Shown here piece by piece: positions 34,667 through 42,397 of a stretch of 64,000 nt of DNA. The notes beneath the pieces are model-generated. The model was not told where the DNA came from. It did not search any database and saw only the letters and a list, made by a program, of their open reading frames with translations. Origin of the DNA: Butyricicoccus pullicaecorum. GTDB taxonomy: Bacteria > Bacillota > Clostridia > Oscillospirales > Butyricicoccaceae. The stretch covers positions 1 to 64,000 of the forward strand of contig JAGZIN010000002.1 in assembly GCA_018366195.1 (NCBI GenBank), read 5' to 3'. Numbering within the stretch: the stretch's first letter is position 1; each line of letters begins with the position of its first letter. Position numbers and translations under genes: made by a program.

Positions 34667-34696
34667 AGGATAACATTTTTCTTCGCTGATTGTCAA
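34667..34696 (-). promoter_or_regulatory. Promoter of the antiterminator-PTS operon
   Basis: TTGACA (34691-34696) and extended -10 TGTTATCCT (TATCCT at 34667-34672), 18 bp apart, 20 bp upstream of the RAT. Confidence 0.65.
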
Positions 34697-34808
34697 TTGA
34701 AAATGGGTGAATAAAAATTTTTTATAGAGTTGCACAAACCTGAGTGATAAAATTTAGACATTGCGACAAGATGGAGGTGTATTTTGCTCTCTTATTTTGA
34801 GACAAACA

Positions 34809-35852
34809 CTAGGCGTTTAGAAGCTCTGCAATCACCGCTGGGACGGTGGAGAGTTCTTTGATTGCAGATACGCCTGCACCGCAGAACACAAGACCGTTGG
34901 GGCTTTGGACAGCGTCCAGAAGAGCTTGAGAAATACAGTATTGGATTTCGCTTGGCTTACATTGTGCCATGCACTGATAGCAGTGGGCAACCGGAATCCT
35001 GCCTTGTGTGTGTGCGCGATGCAGTAAATTGCCGTCCAGTGCACGGGCAGCCAGTCCGACCGGACTTTTGATGATTTGGATATCCTCCGGCTTGGCACGC
35101 AAATAGGCGTTTTTGAAATCCTGACCGGCATCACATTCCTCGGTCACCACAAAGCGGGTGCCAACCTGTACGCCGGACGCGCCCAGCTGCATGAGATGCG
35201 CTACATCTGCCTGTGTCTGCACACCGCCGCCGGCAATGACCGGAATCTTGGTGTGATAGGTTTCCTCCAAGGTATGCACATAGTCGAGCACCTCGGTCAG
35301 ACAGTCGTCTAAGCTTGGAAAATCTCCGGATACCATATCATCATATTTGAAGCCCAGATGTCCGCCGGCAAGCGGACCCTCGACCACAACCGCGTCCGGC
35401 AGCTTGTCCGCACGCAGCCAGCTCTTGACAATCAGCCGAAGGGCACGGGCGGAGGAAACAATGGGGAGAATGGCAGTTTTTGTGCCCTGTGCAAGCTTGG
35501 CAAGTCCGGTGGGCAGTCCGGCACCAGATACGATGAAATCTGCGCCCTGTGCGATGGCTTCGCGTACATAGGCATCATAATGGTTCATGACAGCCATGAA
35601 ATTAAATCCGATGACACCCTCTGGGGCAATCTGTCTTGCACGAGACAATTCCCGCCCGATTGCCTGTAAGTTGGTGCGGAACGGGTCTTTTGCAAATTCC
35701 GGTTCCCGATAGCCCGGGTGAACGCCCGATATCGTACCGACACCGCCGCATTTTGCAACCGCCCCCGCCAGACGGGAGAGTGAAATACCAATTCCCATAC
35801 CGCCCTGAACGATGGGGAGCTTTGCCGTGTGGCAGCCAAGTGTGAGAGACAT
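34809..35852 (-). CDS. Nitronate monooxygenase / FabK-like flavin oxidoreductase
   Basis: A 347-residue FMN TIM-barrel enzyme of the NPD/2-nitropropane dioxygenase family. Visible motifs are PIVQGGMGIG, GVIGFNFM, VVEGPLAGGHLG and IPVIAGGGVQTQADV (phosphate-binding glycines). The family includes nitronate monooxygenases that detoxify propionate-3-nitronate and the enoyl-ACP reductase FabK. No fatty-acid genes are adjacent, so nitronate oxidation or a general oxidoreductase role is more likely. AGGAGG lies 7 nt before the ATG. Confidence 0.88.
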   Translation of the reverse strand: MSLTLGCHTAKLPIVQGGMGIGISLSRLAGAVAKCGGVGTISGVHPGYREPEFAKDPFRTNLQAIGRELSRARQIAPEGVIGFNFMAVMNHYDAYVREAIAQGADFIVSGAGLPTGLAKLAQGTKTAILPIVSSARALRLIVKSWLRADKLPDAVVVEGPLAGGHLGFKYDDMVSGDFPSLDDCLTEVLDYVHTLEETYHTKIPVIAGGGVQTQADVAHLMQLGASGVQVGTRFVVTEECDAGQDFKNAYLRAKPEDIQIIKSPVGLAARALDGNLLHRAHTQGRIPVAHCYQCMAQCKPSEIQYCISQALLDAVQSPNGLVFCGAGVSAIKELSTVPAVIAELLNA

Positions 35853-35903
35853 AGAGAAACCTCCTCAATCAATTTGGTTAGCTTATCAAAGAATATAGCG
35901 ATG

Positions 35904-35932
35904 AAAAACTGCCAGCCAAGCTGACAGTTTTT
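35904..35932 (-). terminator. Terminator of degV
   Basis: AAAAACTG-CCAGC / GCTG-ACAGTTTTT hairpin with one mismatch, just downstream of the degV stop on the minus strand. Confidence 0.7.
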
Positions 35933-35941
35933 GCAAACCAT

Positions 35942-36778
35942 TTAGTAGCTTATAATCAGACCATGTTCCTCTGCATAGTAGCTGGTCAGTCCATGGGTCG
36001 GTCGAATGGTGACACGCACACCGGACGCCTCGGTTTCCAGCAGATTTTGCAGGGTCAGCGCAAGCTTGAGATTGGAGCAGTGTGTGATGACCACATGACG
36101 CTTGGACAAATCACAGCTTTCCTTCATGTCCTTGATGAGTGTCAGAAGGGTGCTCCGGTCGCCGCGGCACTTGTGAACGACCGCAATTTTGCCTTGCTCT
36201 GCCGTGCCGATGATGCGCATACCCAGTTTTTTTGCCAGAACGCCAACCAGTTTGGGCATACGTCCGCTCTTGGTCAGATTGTCAAAGGAACAAAGGGTAA
36301 AGTAAATGTGCAGGGTTCGGTTATAGTCCTCGACGGCATGAATGATTTCTTCAAAGCCCAGCCCTTTGGCAATCAGCTCATTGACCTTTTGCGCCAGCAA
36401 AATCATCTGTCCGGAGGTTGCACGCGAGTCGATGACGGCAATCTTTTTGTCGGGGTATTCGTCCATGACCAAATCACGGGCAATCATGGCGGCGTTGTAG
36501 CTGCCGCTCAGCTCGGAAGAAATGGTGAGTGCCAAGGTGCAGTCTGCCTCCTCGAACACCTTTGCCCATGCAGCCGGAGACGGGCAGGAGGAGCCGGTCG
36601 CCTCTGTGGAGGTGCGGAGCGATTTGGTGAACACGTCCATGTCCATACCGGGTTCGTCCACAAAGCTCATACCGCCTACCTGAAGCACAAGAGGGACGAT
36701 GGAGAGGGAAACGTTGGGGGCACATTCCATGCCTTCGTGCAGGTCACTGGAGCTATCAACAGCAATTTTCCAATTCAT
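35942..36778 (-). CDS. degV: DegV-family fatty-acid-binding protein
   Basis: A 279-residue protein of the DegV fold, recognised by KIAVDSSSDL at the N-terminus, LTISSELSGSYNAA (lipid-binding serine region) and KSGRMPKLVGVL. Members bind fatty acids; some are FakB subunits that present fatty acids to the FakA kinase. FakA is not in this window. The ATG at 36778 was chosen because GAGGA lies 11 bases upstream and the family start MNWKIAVDSS fits. Confidence 0.92.
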   Translation of the reverse strand: MNWKIAVDSSSDLHEGMECAPNVSLSIVPLVLQVGGMSFVDEPGMDMDVFTKSLRTSTEATGSSCPSPAAWAKVFEEADCTLALTISSELSGSYNAAMIARDLVMDEYPDKKIAVIDSRATSGQMILLAQKVNELIAKGLGFEEIIHAVEDYNRTLHIYFTLCSFDNLTKSGRMPKLVGVLAKKLGMRIIGTAEQGKIAVVHKCRGDRSTLLTLIKDMKESCDLSKRHVVITHCSNLKLALTLQNLLETEASGVRVTIRPTHGLTSYYAEEHGLIISY

Positions 36779-36871
36779 AAAATGACACGTCCTCAATCTA
36801 TTGGCTGACGCACGCCGCATCAGCCACAAAATCTGTTCGATGTAGTATTAAAAACTATATATGCTGTGATT

Positions 36872-36900
36872 AGTATAACAATTCTGCTCCAAAATGTCAA
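36872..36900 (-). promoter_or_regulatory. Promoter of degV
   Basis: TTGACA (36895-36900) and TATACT (36872-36877) with a 17-bp spacer on the minus strand. Confidence 0.75.
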
Positions 36901-37073
36901 TGACAAAAGACAGGCGCGGCGTAAAGCGGAGATATAGGAGCATTCTTTAGCGAAATGACTAAAAATCAAACGAAAAGGTCGTGCAGATTCACGATTGTGC
37001 TGTGAGGATACAGGTGCTATAATAAAAACAGGATGTTTCATAATATCTTAACTGAGATTTGTTATTTGTATCG

Positions 37074-37108
37074 ACGCCCCAAACAGGACACTTTCTTGTT
37101 TGGGGCGT
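37074..37108. terminator. Hairpin downstream of capA
   Basis: ACGCCCCAAACA / TGTTTGGGGCGT perfect 12-bp stem with an 11-nt loop, 10 bp after the capA stop. A T run is poor on either strand. Confidence 0.6.
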
Positions 37109-37116
37109 TGGTCTGT

Positions 37117-38313
37117 CTATTGACCCTGCTCCCATTCTGTCCCAAGGATTTCCTGACAATGGGAAACACAGTCCAGCAGCTGCTCATAGGTTTTTGGAGA
37201 AACGGCATCGGGCGCCTGTGCTTCATAGTCCTGTATGCTTTTGCGGGCATCGAGCAGAGTATAGCGCACACCGTCGATTTCCCGTTCGCGGTCGAGCATG
37301 AACATGGGAACGTACTGCACGTCTGTGACTGTGCTGACACCGGTGTTTGGGTTTTTGCTGAGCGTGAGCCGCAGGATAACGGTGGTATCGGTATGGCGTC
37401 CATTTTGCGCGGAAATAAAATTGCCAAGTGACCAGCACACAAAGCCGGTGCGTGTATTGCCCTCGGCATCGGTCACGGTGCGCTGCTCCATGGGCTGTAA
37501 AACATGGGGGTGACTGCCTAAAATGATATCTGCACCATGCCGAAAGAGAAAGTCTGCAACCTCCTCCTGGTCATCATTCTGCTTTGTCTCATATTCCTCG
37601 CCCCAGTGCATCAGAACCGCAATGAGGTCGGGCTTTAAGGCTTTGGCTGCCTTGAGGTCGCGGTAGAGCAAGCTGTCTGCCAGTATTTCGGCATCGGTCA
37701 GATAGTCCTTGTGAAAGATATTGACCGTTCCGGTATGCGATTTGCTGACCGGAATCCCGTTGGTACCATAGGTATAGGACAAAAAGGCAACCTGAATTCC
37801 GCCGACATCGGCAAGAAAAACCCCGCGGTGATTTGTGCTGCGCTCCTCAGAGGAACGATAGGTGCCGACATGCGCAAGCCCCTGACTGTCCAGCACATCA
37901 AGGGTACGCGCCATACCGTCATAGCGATGGTCCAGACAGTGGTTGTTTGCCGTGCTGACCAAATCAAAGCCAATCGCCTTGAGCGCAGAACCCAGCGCAT
38001 CGGGGGAATTGAAGGCAGGAAAGCCCGAATATTCCGGACCGCCGGAAAATGTGGTTTCCAGATTGACCACCGCATAATCCGCAGATTCGACCCACGGTCT
38101 GGCAGCCTCCATCATGGGAATATAGTTATAGGTATCGGTCTGTGCATTGTGTGCATCATGGGTTTGCGGCATGTGGCTCATGGCATCGCCGCAGACGGCA
38201 AGCGTTGCCGTAATATTGGGCTGTGCAGCGGTCGGCTCCTCTGCCGGCGGCTTTTTCGAGCAGCCGGTCAGCAGCAGGAAACACAGCAAAAGGGAAATCA
38301 GCTTTTGGTACAT
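37117..38313 (-). CDS. CapA-family lipoprotein (poly-gamma-glutamate capsule type)
   Basis: A 398-residue lipoprotein (lipobox LLTGCSKK) with the CapA metallophosphatase-like domain: VCGDAMSH, VNLETTF, STANNHCLDH and VLMHWGEEYE, HGADIILGSHPHVLQPME. In poly-gamma-glutamate producers CapA helps export or tether polymer, but lone CapA paralogues like this one, with no capB/capC, are common in Clostridia and have unknown roles. AGGAGG precedes the ATG at 38313. Confidence 0.88.
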   Translation of the reverse strand: MYQKLISLLLCFLLLTGCSKKPPAEEPTAAQPNITATLAVCGDAMSHMPQTHDAHNAQTDTYNYIPMMEAARPWVESADYAVVNLETTFSGGPEYSGFPAFNSPDALGSALKAIGFDLVSTANNHCLDHRYDGMARTLDVLDSQGLAHVGTYRSSEERSTNHRGVFLADVGGIQVAFLSYTYGTNGIPVSKSHTGTVNIFHKDYLTDAEILADSLLYRDLKAAKALKPDLIAVLMHWGEEYETKQNDDQEEVADFLFRHGADIILGSHPHVLQPMEQRTVTDAEGNTRTGFVCWSLGNFISAQNGRHTDTTVILRLTLSKNPNTGVSTVTDVQYVPMFMLDREREIDGVRYTLLDARKSIQDYEAQAPDAVSPKTYEQLLDCVSHCQEILGTEWEQGQ

Positions 38314-38375
38314 TGCTCGGCACCTCCTCGTGCGTGATGCTTGCGGGAGGTCTGGTTACTCCCAATCGGATAGCA

Positions 38376-39344
38376 TTATTTTGCCATATTTTCGCCCTGT
38401 TTGCAACTTTTTGTGGGAACAAAAGCCGTTCCGTCCGGCTCGCTGTCCGACATCTGTTTGAGGAGGCGGGCGCGGAGCAGTGCACGAAAGCGCGGTGGAG
38501 AGGTCACCTCCAGCATGGGACCAAAGGAAAGCACCCGAATGATAAGCTCGGTTTCATCGGCGCTGTCATAGCGCAGCGTGATTTGATACTGTGTGTCCGT
38601 AAGGCGCACGGTTTCCTTTTCAAAATGGGAAAAGTGCAAAAGGACACGTGCCAAAGCGTTGCGCGTATCATGCAGCAGCAGGACGAGTGTGCGCAGCTGG
38701 GGCTGAAATGTGGGAAGATGGGCAGGGGCATCGGACTCCAAAAGCGTGCAGGCGGTGATACGCGCCAGATTGATGGCATGGATACGGTGGTCTCCGGTGG
38801 TCAGCAGCCGAAATTTATCATCTTTTGCGGAATATTCGAGACGATAGGGGACACATTCTACACAGTGGGAACGCCCTGTATGCCCGTGGAAGCAGATGGA
38901 AAGCCTGCGATGTGTGTTGAGGGCAAGCAGAATCGTCTGAAAGTGCGCGACATACCGGGGGTCGGTATAGGGGTCTCCGTCTGTATATTGGTCGAAAAAG
39001 ACAAAGGTTTCCGGCGCATATAAAGGGGTGACATCGGAAAGCCCGTCAAGCTTGGGAGAGAACAGCGCAATGCGAGGGTCTTGCAGCAGCGTTTTCAGCC
39101 AGCGCTTTTGCAGCGTGGTAAGCGGCATTGTGGGGGAGAAATGGAGCGGAGTTTGGTTTTGGGTATCCAAAAGCGGCCAACCTCCCTGCTTGAGCGCTGT
39201 TGGTATGGAAAGCACACTTTCGGCAAAGGCTTTTTGCTGCACCAAGTCAGTCAGCCGATGGTCGGTCAGTGTGCCGGATACCGCTTCGGTCAGAATTGCG
39301 GAAACGGCTTGAAAATAACAGCCATAGATTTCACTGAACAGCAT
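38376..39344 (-). CDS. WYL-domain protein, second of a regulator pair
   Basis: A 322-residue protein. Its central part (about residues 150-225) is a WYL domain with the phrases LSICFHGHTG and VECVPYRLEYSA, and the flanking regions are helical. No clear helix-turn-helix is present, unlike the upstream partner. The ATG at 39344 has GGAGGG 7 bases upstream, inside the upstream gene; the two overlap by 14 bp. WYL domains sense nucleic-acid-like or nucleotide ligands in several stress and defence systems. Divergent to the TROVE/RtcB genes. Confidence 0.8.
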   Translation of the reverse strand: MLFSEIYGCYFQAVSAILTEAVSGTLTDHRLTDLVQQKAFAESVLSIPTALKQGGWPLLDTQNQTPLHFSPTMPLTTLQKRWLKTLLQDPRIALFSPKLDGLSDVTPLYAPETFVFFDQYTDGDPYTDPRYVAHFQTILLALNTHRRLSICFHGHTGRSHCVECVPYRLEYSAKDDKFRLLTTGDHRIHAINLARITACTLLESDAPAHLPTFQPQLRTLVLLLHDTRNALARVLLHFSHFEKETVRLTDTQYQITLRYDSADETELIIRVLSFGPMLEVTSPPRFRALLRARLLKQMSDSEPDGTAFVPTKSCKQGENMAK

Positions 39345-40596
39345 GGGGATTCCCTCCATAAAGCAGCAGCATCTCTGCTAAATCCTGCTGAAAGCGCGCG
39401 GTGACTTGGGAATTGCTGCATTGTAAATGCACAATCCTGCCGATAAAAGTACGAATCCACGGGAGCATTTCGACGGCATCATAGACATCAGCGGTGAATT
39501 GGTAGGTATGGGAGTCCAGCTGTTTCACGGTGCCATGCCGCTTTTCCCGCTCGAGCCGTTGGACAATATGGGCTTCTTGGGGGGCGGCATGAATGGTCAT
39601 TTCGATATGGTCCAGCTGCTCGACGGGGTCAAGGTGATGATGGGTTCCCAGAGAGACGCCCCATAGGTGCTTGTCCAGATGGCGCTGAAAGGCTTCATAT
39701 TGTGCATACCTTGCTTCGGGATTTCCGAGCTGTACGGTTTGAATGGCATCTAGCCGATAAAAGGCAAGGTTGCGGCTGCGGTAGTGGTATCCAAGGATAT
39801 ACTGCCGTCCGGTTTGTGTGCTGCTGTATATCCGGAGTGGACAGATGGTGCGCTGATAGGGAGTTCCGCTGCGCAGACCGGTCAGCATGAGGAGAACGGC
39901 GCGGTGCGTCTGGATTGCCTCCAAAAGCGGATAAAGAATTTCACTGTCCAGTGCATGCAGCATGTAGTGGTGCTTAAATTGAAACCTATCGGGAGCGGCA
40001 TCGAGTCTGTCGAGCAAAAAGGAGCCAATCACGCCGAGTGGTGCTTCCTCTGAGAAAAAAGCAAGGGCATCTGCCCAAGAATCCAGATGAATCGGGGCAT
40101 TGTCTGTCCGCTGATAACATACGGTTTTGCCCTGCCGTATGTGTGTGAGCAGTCCCAGTGCTTCGTATTCCCTGAGCTTTTTGCGCACCGTAGATTCATC
40201 TATGGAAAACGGGTGTTCGAAGTGGGTCAGATAGTCCTGTGCGATGCGGTCGGTCAGCTGTCTGGCGGTCAGCGCCTGCCCTTCCGCCAGTGCATCGAGC
40301 AGATAAAAGTGCAGGGTGACATCCTTCGCGGTAAAGCTCTTTGCTTTGAAGGCATGATAGAGCGGATTGTGCAGAATACGTCTGCTGTCTATGGACAGAA
40401 ATACATTTTTACCGCAGGTATCCTGACGAAAGGACATACAGTCCCCAATCCAGCTTTCGATTCGGCGGCGCTCGTTGTCATAGGTACGGGCACTTTTTTG
40501 TGCGTATTCTTCCCGCGTTTTGAAGCCGTATACATAAAATTCCCGCATATAGTCACGGATTTTTGCAAAGCTTTTGATAAGTTCGTGGTATGCCAT
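39331..40596 (-). CDS. HTH-WYL transcriptional regulator
   Basis: A 421-residue regulator. After a ~110-residue N-terminal region comes a winged HTH (about residues 115-180: LTARQLTDRIAQDYL ... STVRKKLREYEALGLL), then a WYL domain (about 230-320: RSGTPYQRTICPLRIYS, YILGYHYRSRNL) and a WCX-like C-terminus. The ATG at 40596 has GGGGGAG 5 bases upstream, so the much longer frame to 40764, which would cross the divergent promoter region, was rejected. Likely regulator of the divergent RNA-repair operon. Confidence 0.88.
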   Translation of the reverse strand: MAYHELIKSFAKIRDYMREFYVYGFKTREEYAQKSARTYDNERRRIESWIGDCMSFRQDTCGKNVFLSIDSRRILHNPLYHAFKAKSFTAKDVTLHFYLLDALAEGQALTARQLTDRIAQDYLTHFEHPFSIDESTVRKKLREYEALGLLTHIRQGKTVCYQRTDNAPIHLDSWADALAFFSEEAPLGVIGSFLLDRLDAAPDRFQFKHHYMLHALDSEILYPLLEAIQTHRAVLLMLTGLRSGTPYQRTICPLRIYSSTQTGRQYILGYHYRSRNLAFYRLDAIQTVQLGNPEARYAQYEAFQRHLDKHLWGVSLGTHHHLDPVEQLDHIEMTIHAAPQEAHIVQRLEREKRHGTVKQLDSHTYQFTADVYDAVEMLPWIRTFIGRIVHLQCSNSQVTARFQQDLAEMLLLYGGNPHAVQ

Positions 40597-40664
40597 CGGT
40601 TCTCCCCCTCTGTTTTTTGATTTTATCATAGCATCTGTTCGGGCAGATTCGCAACTTTTTTTCC

Positions 40665-40701
40665 ATGATTCTCTTTCCGAATCCGTGTATGATGGAATCA
40701 T
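40665..40701 (+). promoter_or_regulatory. Candidate operator/promoter of the RNA-repair locus
   Basis: Inverted repeat ATGATTC (40665-40671) / GAATCAT (40695-40701) brackets TATGAT (40688-40693), a plausible -10 box. No good -35 is seen, which would fit an activated promoter. A WYL regulator gene lies next to it. Confidence 0.45.
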
Positions 40702-40702
40702 A

Positions 40703-40854
40703 AAAGCACAGACAGCAACCTGCATCTGACCAGTCAAGTCAAGATTGTGCTTTGTGAAAGGCATCTACCGCAAATTTTACAGAATTGATTATGGTTACAT
40801 CATGGGGCGTTTCCGCTTCCGTGATGGGGTTCAAATCCCCGTATAGGGTGCCTT
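40703..40854 (+). ncRNA. Two-domain structured RNA with tRNA-like module (Y-RNA-like candidate)
   Basis: Domain 1: AAAGCACA (40703-40710) / TGTGCTTT (40746-40753), 8 perfect pairs. Domain 2: closing stem AAGGCATCT (40758-40766) / GGGTGCCTT (40846-40854), 9 pairs with two G-T; a 12-pair arm with one bulged C and a TTTC loop (40798-40826); and a T-arm GGGG TTCAAAT CCCC (40826-40840), exactly the tRNA T-loop consensus. It is not a tRNA: there is no anticodon arm and no CCA, and 4 nt separate the T-stem from the acceptor-like strand. It lies 30 nt before a TROVE-vWA gene; bacterial Ro/TROVE proteins bind Y RNAs, of which YrlA types mimic tRNAs. Confidence 0.6.
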
Positions 40855-40883
40855 GTTCTATGATTTTATAAGGAGTGATTTCG

Positions 40884-42341
40884 TTGCTGGAGTATTTGAA
40901 ACAGGAGGCAGATTGTACCCATACAGAAAATGGCGCTGTGACGTATGCAAGCACCCAATGTGCCTGCCTCGATTTGTTCGCAACCATTGGTGCGCTGCGT
41001 GGTGCAGAGGACGCAGAGCTGCAAGACCGCTTTGTGCGTGCCTATACAGAAAATCCGGATTTGGCAATGAGACTGCTCTTTTTTGCACGTGATATTCGGG
41101 GCGGTATCGGAGAACGCCGTGTTTTTCGTGTGATGCTCAAATGGCTTGCCCGTCACTATCCACAGTCTGTGGAAAAGAATATAAAGTACATACCCGTGTT
41201 TGGACGCTTTGACGACTTTTTGTGTCTGATGGGAACTCCGTGCGAGCGGGCGGCACTCCAGAGCATAGAAGAACAGCTGAACCGTGACCGCGCCGCCCTG
41301 GAGACGCAGGGCGAGGTATCCTTGCTTGCAAAATGGCTGCCGTCCGTCAATGCAAGCAATGCAGATACCGTAAAGCAGGCAAAGCGCATTGCAAGGGCGC
41401 TCCAGATGAGTGACGCGGCATACAGAAAGCTGCTCACAGCACTCAGAAAGAAAATCCGTATCCTTGAAAATGATCTGCGTGAAAAGGACTATTCCTTTGA
41501 TTATGCAAAACAGCCTGCAAAGGCAATGCTGCAATATCGAAAGGCATTTTTGCGCAATGATGCCGAGCGGTATCAGGCATTTCTGGAACGTGTTGCGCAG
41601 GGAAAGGAAACCCTGCATACAGGAACCCTGACTCCCTATGAACTGATTCGCCCATTTTTTATCGGGCAGGTATCGGGAGAGGAGCGCAAGGCAATTGATG
41701 CAAGCTGGAACGCGCTGGAAGATTTCACAAAGAGAGAAAATGCACTGGTCGTGATAGATGGCTCTGGTTCGATGTATGGTTGGTCTCAGCCAACGCCTGC
41801 GACTGTTGCCCTGTCGCTTGGCATTTACTTTGCGGAGCGCAATCAGGGGCGCTTTCACAATCATTTTATTACCTTCTCGGAGCGCCCGCAGCTGGTGGAA
41901 ATCAAGGGAACGGATATCTATGACAAGGTAGTGTATTGCAGTGCGTTCAATGAGGTTGCCAATACCAATTTACAGCGTGTGTTTGAGCTGATTTTGGATA
42001 CAGCCGTCAAGCACCATCTGCCGCAGGAGGAGATGCCTTCCAAGCTGTATATCATTTCAGATATGGAGTTTGATGCCTGCATTTGTGATGGCAGTCTCAC
42101 AAATTTTAGGTATGCAAAGAAATTGTTTGCCCGACATGGCTACACATTGCCTGAGGTGGTATTCTGGAATGTAGCGAGCAGAAATCGACAGCAGCCTGTC
42201 AGACAGAATGAGCAGGGTGTCGCTTTGGTTTCGGGCGCATCTCCGCGTATTTTTTCCATGCTTCAGCAGGGAGAATTTTCCCCTTATGCGTTCATGCTGT
42301 CTGTTTTGGGCGCAGAGCGATATGCGCGGATTGCTGCTTGA
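40884..42341 (+). CDS. TROVE/vWA protein (DUF2828-like, Ro60-related)
   Basis: A 485-residue protein combining helical TROVE-type repeats (about residues 1-280; RDIRGGIGERRVFRVMLKWL, YIPVFGRFDDFL, LLAKWLPSVNA) with a C-terminal von Willebrand A domain (about 285-440) whose MIDAS motif DGSGSM, downstream threonine and SDMEFD are intact. Ro60-like proteins are rings that hold misfolded or Y RNAs. The TTG at 40884 was chosen because GGAG lies 8 bases upstream; a GTG at 40875 overlaps the ribosome binding site. Followed 56 bp later by rtcB. Confidence 0.85.
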   Translation: MLEYLKQEADCTHTENGAVTYASTQCACLDLFATIGALRGAEDAELQDRFVRAYTENPDLAMRLLFFARDIRGGIGERRVFRVMLKWLARHYPQSVEKNIKYIPVFGRFDDFLCLMGTPCERAALQSIEEQLNRDRAALETQGEVSLLAKWLPSVNASNADTVKQAKRIARALQMSDAAYRKLLTALRKKIRILENDLREKDYSFDYAKQPAKAMLQYRKAFLRNDAERYQAFLERVAQGKETLHTGTLTPYELIRPFFIGQVSGEERKAIDASWNALEDFTKRENALVVIDGSGSMYGWSQPTPATVALSLGIYFAERNQGRFHNHFITFSERPQLVEIKGTDIYDKVVYCSAFNEVANTNLQRVFELILDTAVKHHLPQEEMPSKLYIISDMEFDACICDGSLTNFRYAKKLFARHGYTLPEVVFWNVASRNRQQPVRQNEQGVALVSGASPRIFSMLQQGEFSPYAFMLSVLGAERYARIAA

Positions 42342-42397
42342 ATGGTCACATGCGCGTGTTCTTGGAACCCATGATTAGAACATGGAAGGAGAGTCTT

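Noticed and set aside
40760..40852. Reading the element before the TROVE gene as a true tRNA gene
   Set aside because: It has a 7-bp acceptor-like stem and a perfect T-arm, but no anticodon arm with a 7-nt loop, no D-arm that folds well, a 4-nt insert between T-stem and acceptor strand, and no CCA.
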